This document shows positions 1-8,287 of a stretch of DNA of 64,000 nucleotides, piece by piece (positions within the stretch are counted from its first letter, which is position 1; each line of letters opens with the position of its first letter). The position numbers were made by a program, and so were the translations under genes. Below the pieces are notes generated by a model. That model was not told the origin of the DNA. It did not search any database and saw nothing but the letters and a program-made list of their open reading frames with translations. Where the stretch lies: assembly GCF_902459615.1 (NCBI RefSeq), contig NZ_CABPSA010000005.1, forward strand, positions 62,001-126,000, given 5' to 3'. This stretch comes from Pandoraea commovens (GTDB taxonomy: Bacteria; Pseudomonadota; Gammaproteobacteria; Burkholderiales; Burkholderiaceae).

Positions 1-281
1 ACTTCGAACGAAGAATAGCTTTAGTGGCCAAGAACTTCTAAGCGCCATCGGGCACACAAAACACCACAAAACACAAATAAAAATGCAAAGCAATATCTCT
101 TCGGCCGATTTTTTAATAGGCCAAAGAGACATTGTCGCCGCGAACTAAAACACGGACCATAATCAGGCACCTCAAACAACAACGAATAAGGCAAATAGGC
201 AATCCTTTTCGACGTCCTTCTGTATTTCGCCTTTGGCTACACCAGCCAGCAATGGGCGATGCCAATGATGAGAATCTCAAT
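1..281. other. AT-rich left edge, no gene supported
   Basis: This stretch is AT-rich and has no open frame with a convincing start. The protease frame is open back to position 132, but those extra residues are basic and lack any signal-peptide character, so the segment is better read as the protease upstream region. No clear -35/-10 pair stands out. Confidence 0.5.
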
Positions 282-2777
282 ATGAAAAATAAGCTCGCAC
301 TTACCATATTATTTATTTTTATAGGGTCGTCGAACACGACCACGTCATGGGCAAAGGACGAAGCTCCACTCGCCCATCAGGAAAATTTAATTACCAAAAA
401 AATAAATATTGACCTTCTCTCCTTATCAAAAAACAAAAAATCTTTTACCTGGCAAATATCCGAACCTAACGCCAAAGAAGTTTCAGTCGTATTGAACAAC
501 GTCGCATTACCAACCGGCTCGCAACTGGAGATAACAGAGGGCGGCACGGGGCATACTCAGATTTACAATGACAAATCTCTCTACGACGGCAGTCGACCAA
601 ATATAGTAAGCACCTCATCCAACGAAAGCGTACTTTTAATAAAAATTTCCAAAAAAACAAATAACTCCGATTCTGGACACGTAGTCATAAACGAATACAC
701 CTACAAAAACAAAACCGACTCACGGGCAATTATCGGAACAAATCAGATGAAGTACGCTGAGTGCTACAAGAAAATTAATCCACAGATATTTCTTAGAAGC
801 AATGCAGTAGCAAAATCAAATGTGGGATCCGGATGGAATATTGCGGGCGGTCCGTATGTTGTCACGAATCATCATGTGGCAGGGGACGTCGGATTTAAAA
901 TACACGATATCTTCTACAACTACCAATCACCTACCTGCGAAAAAGAGACGACCGCCGATAATACGTTGAAAATTAAAACAGAAGAAGTGGTAATTTCTGG
1001 CGGAACAGGCGGCGAAGACTATGCGGTATACAGGGTAGATGAATTAGCATATGAAGAAGCCGGAATACGACAGATTTTCGGAACCTTGTCTCTTAATTCC
1101 GAGACATCGAAAAACGAATTATCGAACGGATCGCCCGTTTACATCGCGCAACACCCTTGGGGAGCTTACAAGAGAATCTCTTCATTAAGCGATGACGGAA
1201 AACCATGCAAAACGCAGCGAGGTGGGGACGATCGCGTTTTACGATATGACTGCGATACCGATGGAGGGGCCTCCGGCTCACCGGTCCTGGACCAAACCGA
1301 CCATCGTGTCGTCGCTTTGCATTATGGCGGATCAAGCTTTAACGTAGGCGTCTTGGCATCGCACCTTTACGGGAAGCTGAAAGGTCTCCTACCTAACTCA
1401 AACAAACCAAGCTCAGCGTCGATCGGCGAGGGTAACGTGGCAGTTCGGGACGTAAATTCCTTCCCGTACTCAAACAATCGAATATCGCTTAATCAAAGTG
1501 GTCAGATAATTTTGTCTGCGCTGGATGATGCTCGCCTGTTTCACCAAAGCGGGTACTCTATATTTTCCGCAAAAGAACGGAGAAGCAGTGGACGCGTCGT
1601 CGAACAAAGCGTAAAGCTTTCTCTTATCACGCCGTGTGGCAAAAAAAGTCTCGTAATGGACGATTGCACCACGGAAGGAGAGCGCTATCTTGATTTAGAG
1701 TTTCTTGAAGGAAATTCCGATGAAGAGTTTGGCTCCGGATGGATAACACTAAGAGTGCACAGCCTAGATGGCAAGGTGCTGAAAAATCTGGTTATGCCGT
1801 TTAGGCGAGACAGCTATGATCCGTTCGCATCCCCCTTCGACAAGGGGACTTCGGTCGACACATATACTTTGACCGCCGACAAAACACTCACTACGGAACC
1901 GATCCGCCATCACTCAAATTTCGGCTACGTCGCAGTCCGTCCCGGTCAAGGGCCTCAATATCTGACGTCCAGCGATAGCGGATATAGCGCACTAACCGTA
2001 CAGGTGAGAAACGCCAAAAACGAAACATATCTGGCCAAACTTCGAGGATATCGAAAAACGGCATGCACCCCCTCTTTGCGCCCCATCTCCAGCATGACGG
2101 GCTGTGGCAGTGGAGCGCAACCCGCAGCACTTGTTTTAAGTTTCGAAAAAACCGATAACAAGGATTTGCCAGTGGGTGCCTATACGGGTTTGCTCCCACT
2201 AATGGCAAAACGAGACGGTTTTGAGAGAAATATTCTAGTGAACCTTTCGCTAAACCTCGCTGGCGAAACAAAGCCTCCAGTTGCCGCAGCGGGCAAGAAT
2301 TTCACCGTGCGCACCGCAACGACTTCAAGCGCCTACCCTCTTGACGGAAGCGCGAGCCAAAACGCTGAGTCCTACACCTGGACCATCTTGAAGGGAGCCG
2401 GTACGTTTTGGCTGCAGGAAAAACAAGCTGGGCCTTGGGTTTCCAAAGTTGAGAACGTGAAGGCGCGAGCCTTGATTCCCGCGAACGCTACCGGAGAGGC
2501 CACGTACCTGCTTACGGTCACTGGCAAGGATGGCAGCACGGCCAAGAGTGAAATTACCGTCACCGTTAAACCAGCTACCGAAAGTGGCATCGGGGGTGGC
2601 ACAACGCCGTCTTGGTCGTCCACCTCAGTGTATGCAACGCCATGCACTCCAGTCGTGTTTGCCGGAAAAGTCTGGCTTAATGGTTGGTGGACCAAGGGGG
2701 AGTCGCCAACGAACAGCGGACGCTGGGGAGTCTGGCGCGAGAAAGGATCATCAGACATGCACAGCGCGTGTAAGTGA
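282..2777 (+). CDS. secreted trypsin-like serine protease with PKD-like and chitin-binding (CBM5/12-type) C-terminal domains
   Basis: Predicted exported endopeptidase of about 831 residues. The start at 282 is chosen because it gives a signal peptide (MKNKLALTILFIFIG, likely cleaved after TTTSWA). A chymotrypsin-fold protease domain follows, with a visible triad: His198 in TNHHVA, Asp246 in GGEDYAVY and Ser331 in GGASGSPVLD, as in lysyl-endopeptidase-like enzymes. A beta-rich middle region of unknown function leads to a PKD-like domain (about residues 665 to 765), then a short Trp-rich C-terminal module containing LNGWWTKGESP that resembles the chitin-binding type 3 fold. The likely role is extracellular proteolysis targeted to chitin or another polysaccharide. 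The gene is AT-richer than the core genes at the right and stands alone, which suggests acquisition. Protease call is firm; binding target is inferred. Confidence 0.85.
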   Translation: MKNKLALTILFIFIGSSNTTTSWAKDEAPLAHQENLITKKINIDLLSLSKNKKSFTWQISEPNAKEVSVVLNNVALPTGSQLEITEGGTGHTQIYNDKSLYDGSRPNIVSTSSNESVLLIKISKKTNNSDSGHVVINEYTYKNKTDSRAIIGTNQMKYAECYKKINPQIFLRSNAVAKSNVGSGWNIAGGPYVVTNHHVAGDVGFKIHDIFYNYQSPTCEKETTADNTLKIKTEEVVISGGTGGEDYAVYRVDELAYEEAGIRQIFGTLSLNSETSKNELSNGSPVYIAQHPWGAYKRISSLSDDGKPCKTQRGGDDRVLRYDCDTDGGASGSPVLDQTDHRVVALHYGGSSFNVGVLASHLYGKLKGLLPNSNKPSSASIGEGNVAVRDVNSFPYSNNRISLNQSGQIILSALDDARLFHQSGYSIFSAKERRSSGRVVEQSVKLSLITPCGKKSLVMDDCTTEGERYLDLEFLEGNSDEEFGSGWITLRVHSLDGKVLKNLVMPFRRDSYDPFASPFDKGTSVDTYTLTADKTLTTEPIRHHSNFGYVAVRPGQGPQYLTSSDSGYSALTVQVRNAKNETYLAKLRGYRKTACTPSLRPISSMTGCGSGAQPAALVLSFEKTDNKDLPVGAYTGLLPLMAKRDGFERNILVNLSLNLAGETKPPVAAAGKNFTVRTATTSSAYPLDGSASQNAESYTWTILKGAGTFWLQEKQAGPWVSKVENVKARALIPANATGEATYLLTVTGKDGSTAKSEITVTVKPATESGIGGGTTPSWSSTSVYATPCTPVVFAGKVWLNGWWTKGESPTNSGRWGVWREKGSSDMHSACK

Positions 2778-2779
2778 GC

Positions 2780-2803
2780 GCGAAGGCCACACTCTGCCTT
2801 CGC
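2780..2803 (+). terminator. hairpin after the protease gene
   Basis: GCGAAGGC and GCCTTCGC form an 8-bp stem around an 8-nt loop, starting three bases after the protease stop codon. The U-tract is poor (AGTTGTTG), so this is a weak intrinsic terminator. Confidence 0.5.
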
Positions 2804-3034
2804 AGTTGTTGCAGCGGCCTTTGGCGTTGTTGGGATCGCCGCGTAAAGGTACCCATACACGCTGAATGGCCCTCGGATACGCGAATCTTCACGAGATGAT
2901 GGATGCTGCTCAAGCGCGAATATGACACGAGATCGCAGTCTCTCGCGACCAGGCATTAAGGACTGAGGGTCAGCCGCCGATGACGGAGACGCACCGTCGG
3001 GATAGGCCTTCACCCACATCCAGGAGAAATAGAC

Positions 3035-3300
3035 ATGGCCGTAATCAACGACTCGTCTGACGCGGGGCCTGGATCACCCTTGATCCATTAGGCCTCTTCG
3101 AGCCTCACTATGAGATCCAATGGTCGCCCCCCGTCGGCGACCTCTCACGGGCGAAAGGGTACATTGACTTGATTCGGGAAGGACTGGCCGAATGTACGAA
3201 ATCTCGATGTGATCACCACAATCCAAAAGTCCGGGTTTCGGACCTCAAACGCTGGGCCGTAATTGATCAGCGGCTCGTCTCTATCGCACCACTAAACTAG
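3035..3300 (+). pseudogene. short hypothetical gene broken by a single-base frameshift
   Basis: An AGGAG ribosome-binding site (3022 to 3026) sits 8 nt before ATG 3035, which encodes MAVINDSSDAG and then meets a stop at once (after PLIH). From 3061 another frame is open to TAG at 3300 and encodes about 79 residues (GAWITLDPLGLFEPHYEIQW at its start). Adding one G to the run at 3064 to 3067 joins the two into one smooth protein of about 89 residues. I do not recognise the family. The good RBS, the continuity after correction and the natural composition argue for a real gene that is recently broken, or for a sequencing error. A G4 run is short for phase variation. Confidence 0.5.
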
Positions 3301-3309
3301 ACGAATCTC

Positions 3310-3561
3310 TCACCGCAGACGAATCGCAAACAGATCGGCTCGTTTCCGCGCAAGCGGCGAGACGCCGACCAGTCCAGTTGCATATTCTGGGATGAGCCGC
3401 GATCTTGCTTTGGCGTTTGTGATCGTGAGAGTGATACCAAAACGCACACCGCATTCCGCCAATCTAAAATCGAAATGTGCGTTTATGCGTATCCCCACTC
3501 GTTCCATTAGAACCAAAAAGGTGGACCGGTCTGGCTCGAGAAAATAATAGCCCGCTCGCAT
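3310..3561 (-). CDS. possible small hypothetical protein
   Basis: An 83-residue frame facing the broken gene tail to tail. The composition is plausible (segment LAECGVRFGITLTITNAKAR looks like beta structure), but no ribosome-binding site precedes the ATG and no family is recognised. It may be a remnant or chance. Confidence 0.25.
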   Translation of the reverse strand: MRAGYYFLEPDRSTFLVLMERVGIRINAHFDFRLAECGVRFGITLTITNAKARSRLIPEYATGLVGVSPLARKRADLFAIRLR

Positions 3562-4475
3562 TCGGAGTCAACCACTCAGCGGAGCAAGCAGGCCGCCGAT
3601 TCCGTGGATCTATTTACTATTGCAGATCAGCGTCCAACTCAAGGCAGCCCACATCCGAACGCCTGATAAACAATCATGTTCATTGAAGTCAAATTCACTT
3701 CGAATTCGAGCAGCGATCGCGAGCGTCATCAACCCTAGTAAATAATCGCACGCGCAAACCCGATCGCGCACGTACTCATTCGTGGCTGTACGACGTCGCC
3801 AGTTCGGCCACAAGGTCGAGCCTCATTCGAAATCTTCGGTCGCCCCAAATTCGATGACGCGCCTCGCCATTTACAGACGCTGCTTCAACAACAAACCAAT
3901 TACTTACGTTCCAGCGGATCGTTGTTGTGCGAATTCACATGATCTCATATCGCTGAATATCGGGCCCAGTCCCAGAACAATTTGGCCTCTAGTAAATAAC
4001 ACGCCCGTAAAGCTCGGATCGGCTGCCGGACGTCGAGCGCAAATTGAACGTCTAAGCACGCGCCGGTACTCGGCATTTCTCTGCGGACGAGAACGGTGCT
4101 GGTAAATTCATCGACGATTCAGCAAAACGCTCGGGTCGCTCTTGCACGTCATGAACCCGAATTCGACTCCCCGGAACTGACGTATGTTCGACACCATCTT
4201 TGGGGGCGCAAAGAACAATGCCATGATCGGCAACGTCACCTCACCGAATCTCGGGACCCTGCCCCAATCCCAGGATCAATTCGCTCCGCAAAAAATCATT
4301 GCGCAGCCGGCATCTCACACGACGAATAGGATTGCCGTTTTCCTATTGCGTGCGCCGCTTCCAGCGGTCGATCGTGAGCTCCGAATTCGAACTTCGACGG
4401 CGTCAGTAAATAAGATGTGCTTCGGGACCATTGCCCGACGCCGGAACAGGCAACGATTGCCTGCTGGAGCACATG
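3562..4475. other. gene-poor stretch upstream of the AlpA-type gene
   Basis: Only short overlapping frames without ribosome-binding sites occur here. It holds three copies of AGTAAATAA and four of the GAATTC sites described separately. I see no supported gene. It could contain the regulatory or origin region of the AlpA/replication element. Confidence 0.5.
3737..4413 (+). repeat. three dispersed copies of AGTAAATAA
   Basis: Identical 9-mers lie at 3737 to 3745, 3991 to 3999 and 4405 to 4413, all on the plus strand and all in the non-coding stretch before the AlpA-type gene. The first two are preceded by CT and the third by TC. Flanking sequence is otherwise unrelated. Confidence 0.6.
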
Positions 4476-4961
4476 ATGAACAATCAGATTTCTATTCGTG
4501 AAGACCTGGCCAAGGTCGCGTTGCTGCGCCGTCCTGACGTCGAACGCATCACTGGCCTTTCCCGATCGTCAATCTACGCCATGATGAAGATCGGTGAATT
4601 CCCTAGATCGATTCCGCTGACAGGGCGAATCGTAGCGTGGCTCGAATCTGAGATTCTGGGTTGGGTTCAATCGAGAATCGATATCCGCGAAGCGAATTCG
4701 ACATCAACAAGACCTCAGCATGATCCGAAACGAATTCCCGATACCTCATCGCCAGATCGATGTGACGGACAACCTTCCAACAATCACACTGAAATCTCGC
4801 TCGTGACCTCAACGCGAAGGTTCGAAAATCCTGTTCTCGAAGAAGCGACGTCGTCTGCGGTCATCACACATGCGTCGTTGGAGCCGTCGAATTATCCGAC
4901 GGACCCGGCAAATATCACAGTGACCGAACCTGTGAATTCGCAAATGGTTCTTGCCACGTAA
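4476..4961 (+). CDS. AlpA-family phage/plasmid regulator (excisionase-like MerR-type HTH)
   Basis: About 161 residues. The core (DVERITGLSRSSIYAMMKIG, then FPRSIPLTGRIVAWLESEI) matches the AlpA winged-helix family, which controls prophage and island excision or replication genes. ATG 4476 is preferred over ATG 4473 because GGAG at 4466 to 4469 is then 6 nt away. The family is usually about 70 residues; here a tail of about 90 residues rich in Ser, Thr, Asn and Pro follows, probably disordered. The gene lies directly upstream of the replication initiator in the same direction, so it probably regulates that gene. No integrase accompanies it. Confidence 0.85.
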   Translation: MNNQISIREDLAKVALLRRPDVERITGLSRSSIYAMMKIGEFPRSIPLTGRIVAWLESEILGWVQSRIDIREANSTSTRPQHDPKRIPDTSSPDRCDGQPSNNHTEISLVTSTRRFENPVLEEATSSAVITHASLEPSNYPTDPANITVTEPVNSQMVLAT

Positions 4962-4988
4962 GCGCCCGAATTACGCGTCTTCAACGAC

Positions 4989-6115
4989 GCACCAGTAATA
5001 CATATCAATTACTATCAATTTGACTATGGCTAGACCTGCCCTTCTTCCAAAGCGCATCGTTCGACGCATACTTCCCACTGGATTCGCACTGAACGTCGAC
5101 ACCATCGAATTCACAGTCGCAAACCCTGAGGTCACGCACACGACAAACGCCTCGAAGTGCATGATCATCAGGCCGGAAGGTGATATCTCCAGTATCCGCT
5201 TGAATCGTGCACATGTTCCTGCAACCTCCGCGAACCATCGTGCAATTTACAGAACGAGATCACGCGGAGGGCCGCTGACCGAAATCTCATTTTCAGGTTC
5301 GCCGTTCGCCGCGCTGTACGGGCAGAACATATGGACGTGCGCAAACGTGAAACGCCTAGTCCGTGAATTCTTAACCCACTGCACGACCCATATGGGACTC
5401 AGCGTTCGCGATCGCTCCAACGACGCAATGCTCGAATCCGTGAAGCTCACGCGCGTCGATCTAGCTGCGAACATCAAGTTCGAATCCGATCGAGCAGCCG
5501 AACAGTTCCTGGCTGACCTGAGGCTTCAGCTTGGAGCAACGAAAATTTCAATCCAAACCGTCGAATCTTCGATCATGATCCGCCCACGGCGAGGGAAAGA
5601 TTACAGCATCGTTCTGTACAACAAGGGGCGCGAGATCAGGCAGAATCAAAAACGGCGTAAGCCTCCGAGCAAGGAACTGATGGAAGAAGTCTCAGGCACC
5701 GTACGGATTGAGCTTAGATTGCGATCTGCTGAACTCGAAAATCTCGGGCTAGTATTTCCCAGTGCATGGACCCCGAAGATTGCGCGCCAGGTTTTCCGCA
5801 AATACTTCCGGAGGTTGCCGATATACGACGCGATAAATCTTCCCGACGAACGTGCGTTGGCGAAATATCCAAGAAAGCTCAGAGCACCGATCGCAGCGCT
5901 AAGTACTGGAATCCCGATCAACTGCCTCTATTCGCCGTCGACCTCGCAGCGTCTCAAAAGGAAACTGTGGGATCTCGGCATCAATCCCGGTTCGTACCCG
6001 TCAATAACGAGGTCAACCAGGCTCGCGACCGATCTGATGAACGCAGCGAAGATTCTTTCAACACCAGAATGAATTCTTGAGCGTGGTTCATCACCCAAAT
6101 CGCCCGCACCAGTAA
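4989..6115 (+). repeat. direct repeat GCACCAGTAA flanking the replication gene
   Basis: The 10-mer occurs at 4989 to 4998, just before the replication gene, and at 6106 to 6115, just after it. Both copies run into AT-rich sequence with ATCAAT close by. They could be recognition sites for the replication protein or small boundary repeats. Confidence 0.45.
5026..6072 (+). CDS. phage/plasmid replication initiator, gene II/X-like
   Basis: About 348 residues. The segment KLTRVDLAANI followed by a helical stretch, and the later segment VRIELRLRSAELENLGL, fit the phage/plasmid replication protein family typified by filamentous phage gene II/X, which nicks the origin to start rolling-circle replication. 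ATG 5026 is preferred over TTG 5020, but neither has a clear ribosome-binding site. It follows the AlpA-type gene by 64 bp. No Zot-like assembly ATPase, coat gene or recombinase is seen nearby, so this is a satellite-like element or a remnant. Catalytic tyrosines cannot be assigned by eye. Confidence 0.75.
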   Translation: MARPALLPKRIVRRILPTGFALNVDTIEFTVANPEVTHTTNASKCMIIRPEGDISSIRLNRAHVPATSANHRAIYRTRSRGGPLTEISFSGSPFAALYGQNIWTCANVKRLVREFLTHCTTHMGLSVRDRSNDAMLESVKLTRVDLAANIKFESDRAAEQFLADLRLQLGATKISIQTVESSIMIRPRRGKDYSIVLYNKGREIRQNQKRRKPPSKELMEEVSGTVRIELRLRSAELENLGLVFPSAWTPKIARQVFRKYFRRLPIYDAINLPDERALAKYPRKLRAPIAALSTGIPINCLYSPSTSQRLKRKLWDLGINPGSYPSITRSTRLATDLMNAAKILSTPE

Positions 6116-6188
6116 AAATAAATCAATACCGCGATTCGACGTGCATATCGGCAGCGTCAGATACCGGGACTCACGGGCGAGGCCGAAA

Positions 6189-6422
6189 CTATCGATCAAC
6201 TAATCGACGATCGATTGCCAATCTCACCTCGTTGATCAGTTCTCGTTCGATCGTAGCCAGTTCCTCGGCCTTCGAGAATTTCAGTGTGCGCACGCCGAAC
6301 GGATTCGTGAATTCGCCAACGTTGCCCGGCGTAACTGCGACCACAACATCCCAGAAAGACGCCCATTCTTCGATCCTGATCTCGATCGCGCAACCGCGAT
6401 AGGTGCAATTGATGTACGGCAT
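6189..6422 (-). CDS. small hypothetical protein, island cargo
   Basis: A 77-residue frame starting MPYINCTYRGCAIEIRIEEW, with a predicted two- or three-strand sheet, then VGEFTNPFGVRTLKFSKAEE and a charged C-terminal helix. The pattern looks like a genuine small cytosolic protein, but I cannot name a family. The frame is open further upstream to 6575; start 6422 is chosen because the extra residues look less natural, though the nearest purine-rich site (GGGAG) is 12 nt away. It faces the replication gene tail to tail. Confidence 0.5.
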   Translation of the reverse strand: MPYINCTYRGCAIEIRIEEWASFWDVVVAVTPGNVGEFTNPFGVRTLKFSKAEELATIERELINEVRLAIDRRLVDR

Positions 6423-7182
6423 GATCGACGATGGCTCCCGCTCAAGTGAAATGCACGAGGAGAAAAAATATCTACCGACTTTGAGGTCAACGCGAACATT
6501 GGGATTGGATAGATCATCGGCCGATTTGGAGGTTAGCTCAAGGGCTTCCTTCGTAGCAAGCGGATCGCGAACCAAGGAAATCGAACGAGTCTTCGACGAA
6601 CACAGCTCTTGTATATCGACTTTCCGCCGCAGCTTCCCGCCCCGGTTTTAATCTGTCCGCGGTAATCGAAGTTCGGAAAGCGCAACAGATTTTCATCAAC
6701 AAACTACGAACTGCAAAATCGGATCGGTAGCTCGCCCCCGATCGTCCATCCAGCTGTCGACGCACAAAAATCGGAAGAGGACATCGTCCCCACAGGCCTA
6801 ACAAAAAACTGAAAAATTCGTACCCGTCCAAGTGAGTTTTCTCGCATGGTTTGGCATGCTGGAAACTTCTCGGAAATCTTATCGTTGGACGGAGGAGACA
6901 TGCTGATCAAAGCACGCGCACTCGGCGAATCGGGCGCAGTAGTTTTCAGAGGCAAGACGCACATTGACGCCAGCAACATATTGGCGGCTGTACGAACTGG
7001 CGCCCGCGTTCCGCAGGAAAGGCGTGAAGTGGATTGGGGAGGCAAGGGCAACAGAACAAGCGACCGAGAAGCACCTAACAAGTACGAAAAACGGGTTCGT
7101 TCTTATGCACTCAGACGATCAACGGAGACCGATCGGGTAACAATGGAATCTGTCGCTCCGACGAATAGCGCGGCCCGATGGA
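6423..7182. other. about 760 bp without a supported gene
   Basis: Several overlapping frames (for example 6704 to 7081 minus and 6846 to 7358 plus) lack ribosome-binding sites and family features, and the latter overlaps the well-supported hydrolase gene. I see no repeat or RNA gene. It may hold decayed island DNA. Confidence 0.45.
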
Positions 7183-7722
7183 CTACGGAAGCAAGTCATT
7201 CCCCCGTTCATAGGCGATGTCGAATGCCTGCGAGATCGCTGCCTTTTCACAACGCAATCCAGCTACGACGCGTGCCGCCCAGTCGAAGTACCCCCTTATT
7301 CTCGTCGACGACCACTCGGGTGGTGGTGCGTTCACCAGGTCGCGCAAATTGCACGTGAAATCAGCGATTTTGATAAGCGCCGCTTCTCCGGATTTCTGCG
7401 GCGCGAGTTGTATTTGGAGATCCTTACGCCGCAGCTTCGGCAAATTCTTGTCGTCAGTGACTTCCTCAACGATCCGAGCGACGCGCTCTCCAAAGTGCGA
7501 TCTCAATTCCTCAACGGTCGTATGTGTATCTTCGAGGGTGTCGTGAAGGACCGCGGCTTGCAGGACCGATGTGTCGCGAACCTCCCCTACTGTTGCAAGC
7601 AAATGAGCGACGGCGATCGGATGATTAATGTACGGCGACGCTTCAACGTCTTTCCGACGCTGGCTCCTGTGACGCACAGCTGCAAAATGAATCGCTTCGA
7701 GCAAATCTTCCAAATTGTTCAT
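7183..7722 (-). CDS. Mesh1-type small alarmone hydrolase (HD domain, RelA/SpoT family)
   Basis: 179 residues forming a single HD domain. Visible metal and substrate residues match the SpoT/Mesh1 hydrolase family: His34 in SPYINHPI, His60-Asp61 with Glu64-Asp65 in VLHDTLEDT, and Asp121 with Asn125 in IKIADFTCN. The known reaction is removal of the 3'-pyrophosphate from (p)ppGpp using Mn2+; Mesh1 relatives also act on NADPH. There is no synthetase domain and no neighbouring alarmone synthetase. It is the last gene of a four-gene minus-strand cluster, 72 bp after the membrane-protein gene. Family call is firm; the physiological substrate is inferred. Confidence 0.85.
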   Translation of the reverse strand: MNNLEDLLEAIHFAAVRHRSQRRKDVEASPYINHPIAVAHLLATVGEVRDTSVLQAAVLHDTLEDTHTTVEELRSHFGERVARIVEEVTDDKNLPKLRRKDLQIQLAPQKSGEAALIKIADFTCNLRDLVNAPPPEWSSTRIRGYFDWAARVVAGLRCEKAAISQAFDIAYERGNDLLP

Positions 7723-7794
7723 GAGACATGCAAAGTTGGTTACATCCGGGACGCGGCCCCCGGCTTGTCGAACGCCCGTTTCGTCAGAATTGCA

Positions 7795-8235
7795 CTATTT
7801 GCCGGGCACACTGACGGCCAAATTTCCATTGATTGACCAAGCCGTCTGCGCTAGGTCAGCGTGCTCCGGCATCGGGCAAATGTATCCGCGACGAGAGAGA
7901 ATCCGGGCGGTTATCGTGTTGCCCCAAAAAGCATAACGGCTGATATATAGCCCATAAGTGCACCAGAGCAGCAGCGATACCATGTAAAAGTCTTTATTGA
8001 CATACGACGATTCAGCTGGAATCACGTCAACGAATCCAATCCACATCGAGCTACCTACTCGAAGGTATGTCTGCACAGCGATGTACCCGATTACTATCAA
8101 TGCCTGCATGTACAGGCGACGTCGCACAAACGCGACGATCCCTACGAGCGGGAGCGCCAATGCGAACCAGAACGCCCATGCCACACCGACCTTCACGCTA
8201 ACAACGGCCTCACCTTTCTTCATCAAAACCTTCAT
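7795..8235 (-). CDS. small inner-membrane protein, possibly DUF2628-like
   Basis: 146 residues from ATG 8235, preceded by GGAGG at good spacing. Hydrophobic segments near residues 12 to 33, 42 to 60 and 85 to 103 suggest three membrane helices. The N-terminal part (VSVKVGVAWAFWFALALPLV and a basic FVRRRLYMQA turn) resembles DUF2628 proteins, a tentative match. It lies 52 bp downstream of the LprI-like gene in the same cluster, so it is probably cotranscribed with envelope proteins. Function unknown. Confidence 0.65.
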   Translation of the reverse strand: MKVLMKKGEAVVSVKVGVAWAFWFALALPLVGIVAFVRRRLYMQALIVIGYIAVQTYLRVGSSMWIGFVDVIPAESSYVNKDFYMVSLLLWCTYGLYISRYAFWGNTITARILSRRGYICPMPEHADLAQTAWSINGNLAVSVPGK

Positions 8236-8287
8236 GCCGCCCCTCCGGTGCACATTCGATGTTGATCTGACATGGGTATAGATGTCC

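Larger units (their letters stand above)
3702..6314. repeat. cluster of twelve GAATTC palindromes
   Basis: GAATTC begins at 3702, 3931, 4159, 4383, 4596, 4694, 4732, 4934, 5107, 5365, 6071 and 6309. All twelve are preceded by a pyrimidine. They fall in intergenic DNA, in the AlpA-type gene (in more than one codon frame) and in the replication gene, so amino-acid choice does not explain them. By eye the remaining 61 kb holds roughly fifteen. Confidence 0.8.

Noticed and set aside
4184-4501. 105-codon frame before the AlpA-type gene
   Set aside because: No RBS, overlaps the AlpA start region and its composition looks non-coding in the second half.
6846-7358. 170-codon plus-strand frame in the island
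   Set aside because: Overlaps the well-supported alarmone hydrolase, lacks an RBS and has no recognisable features.
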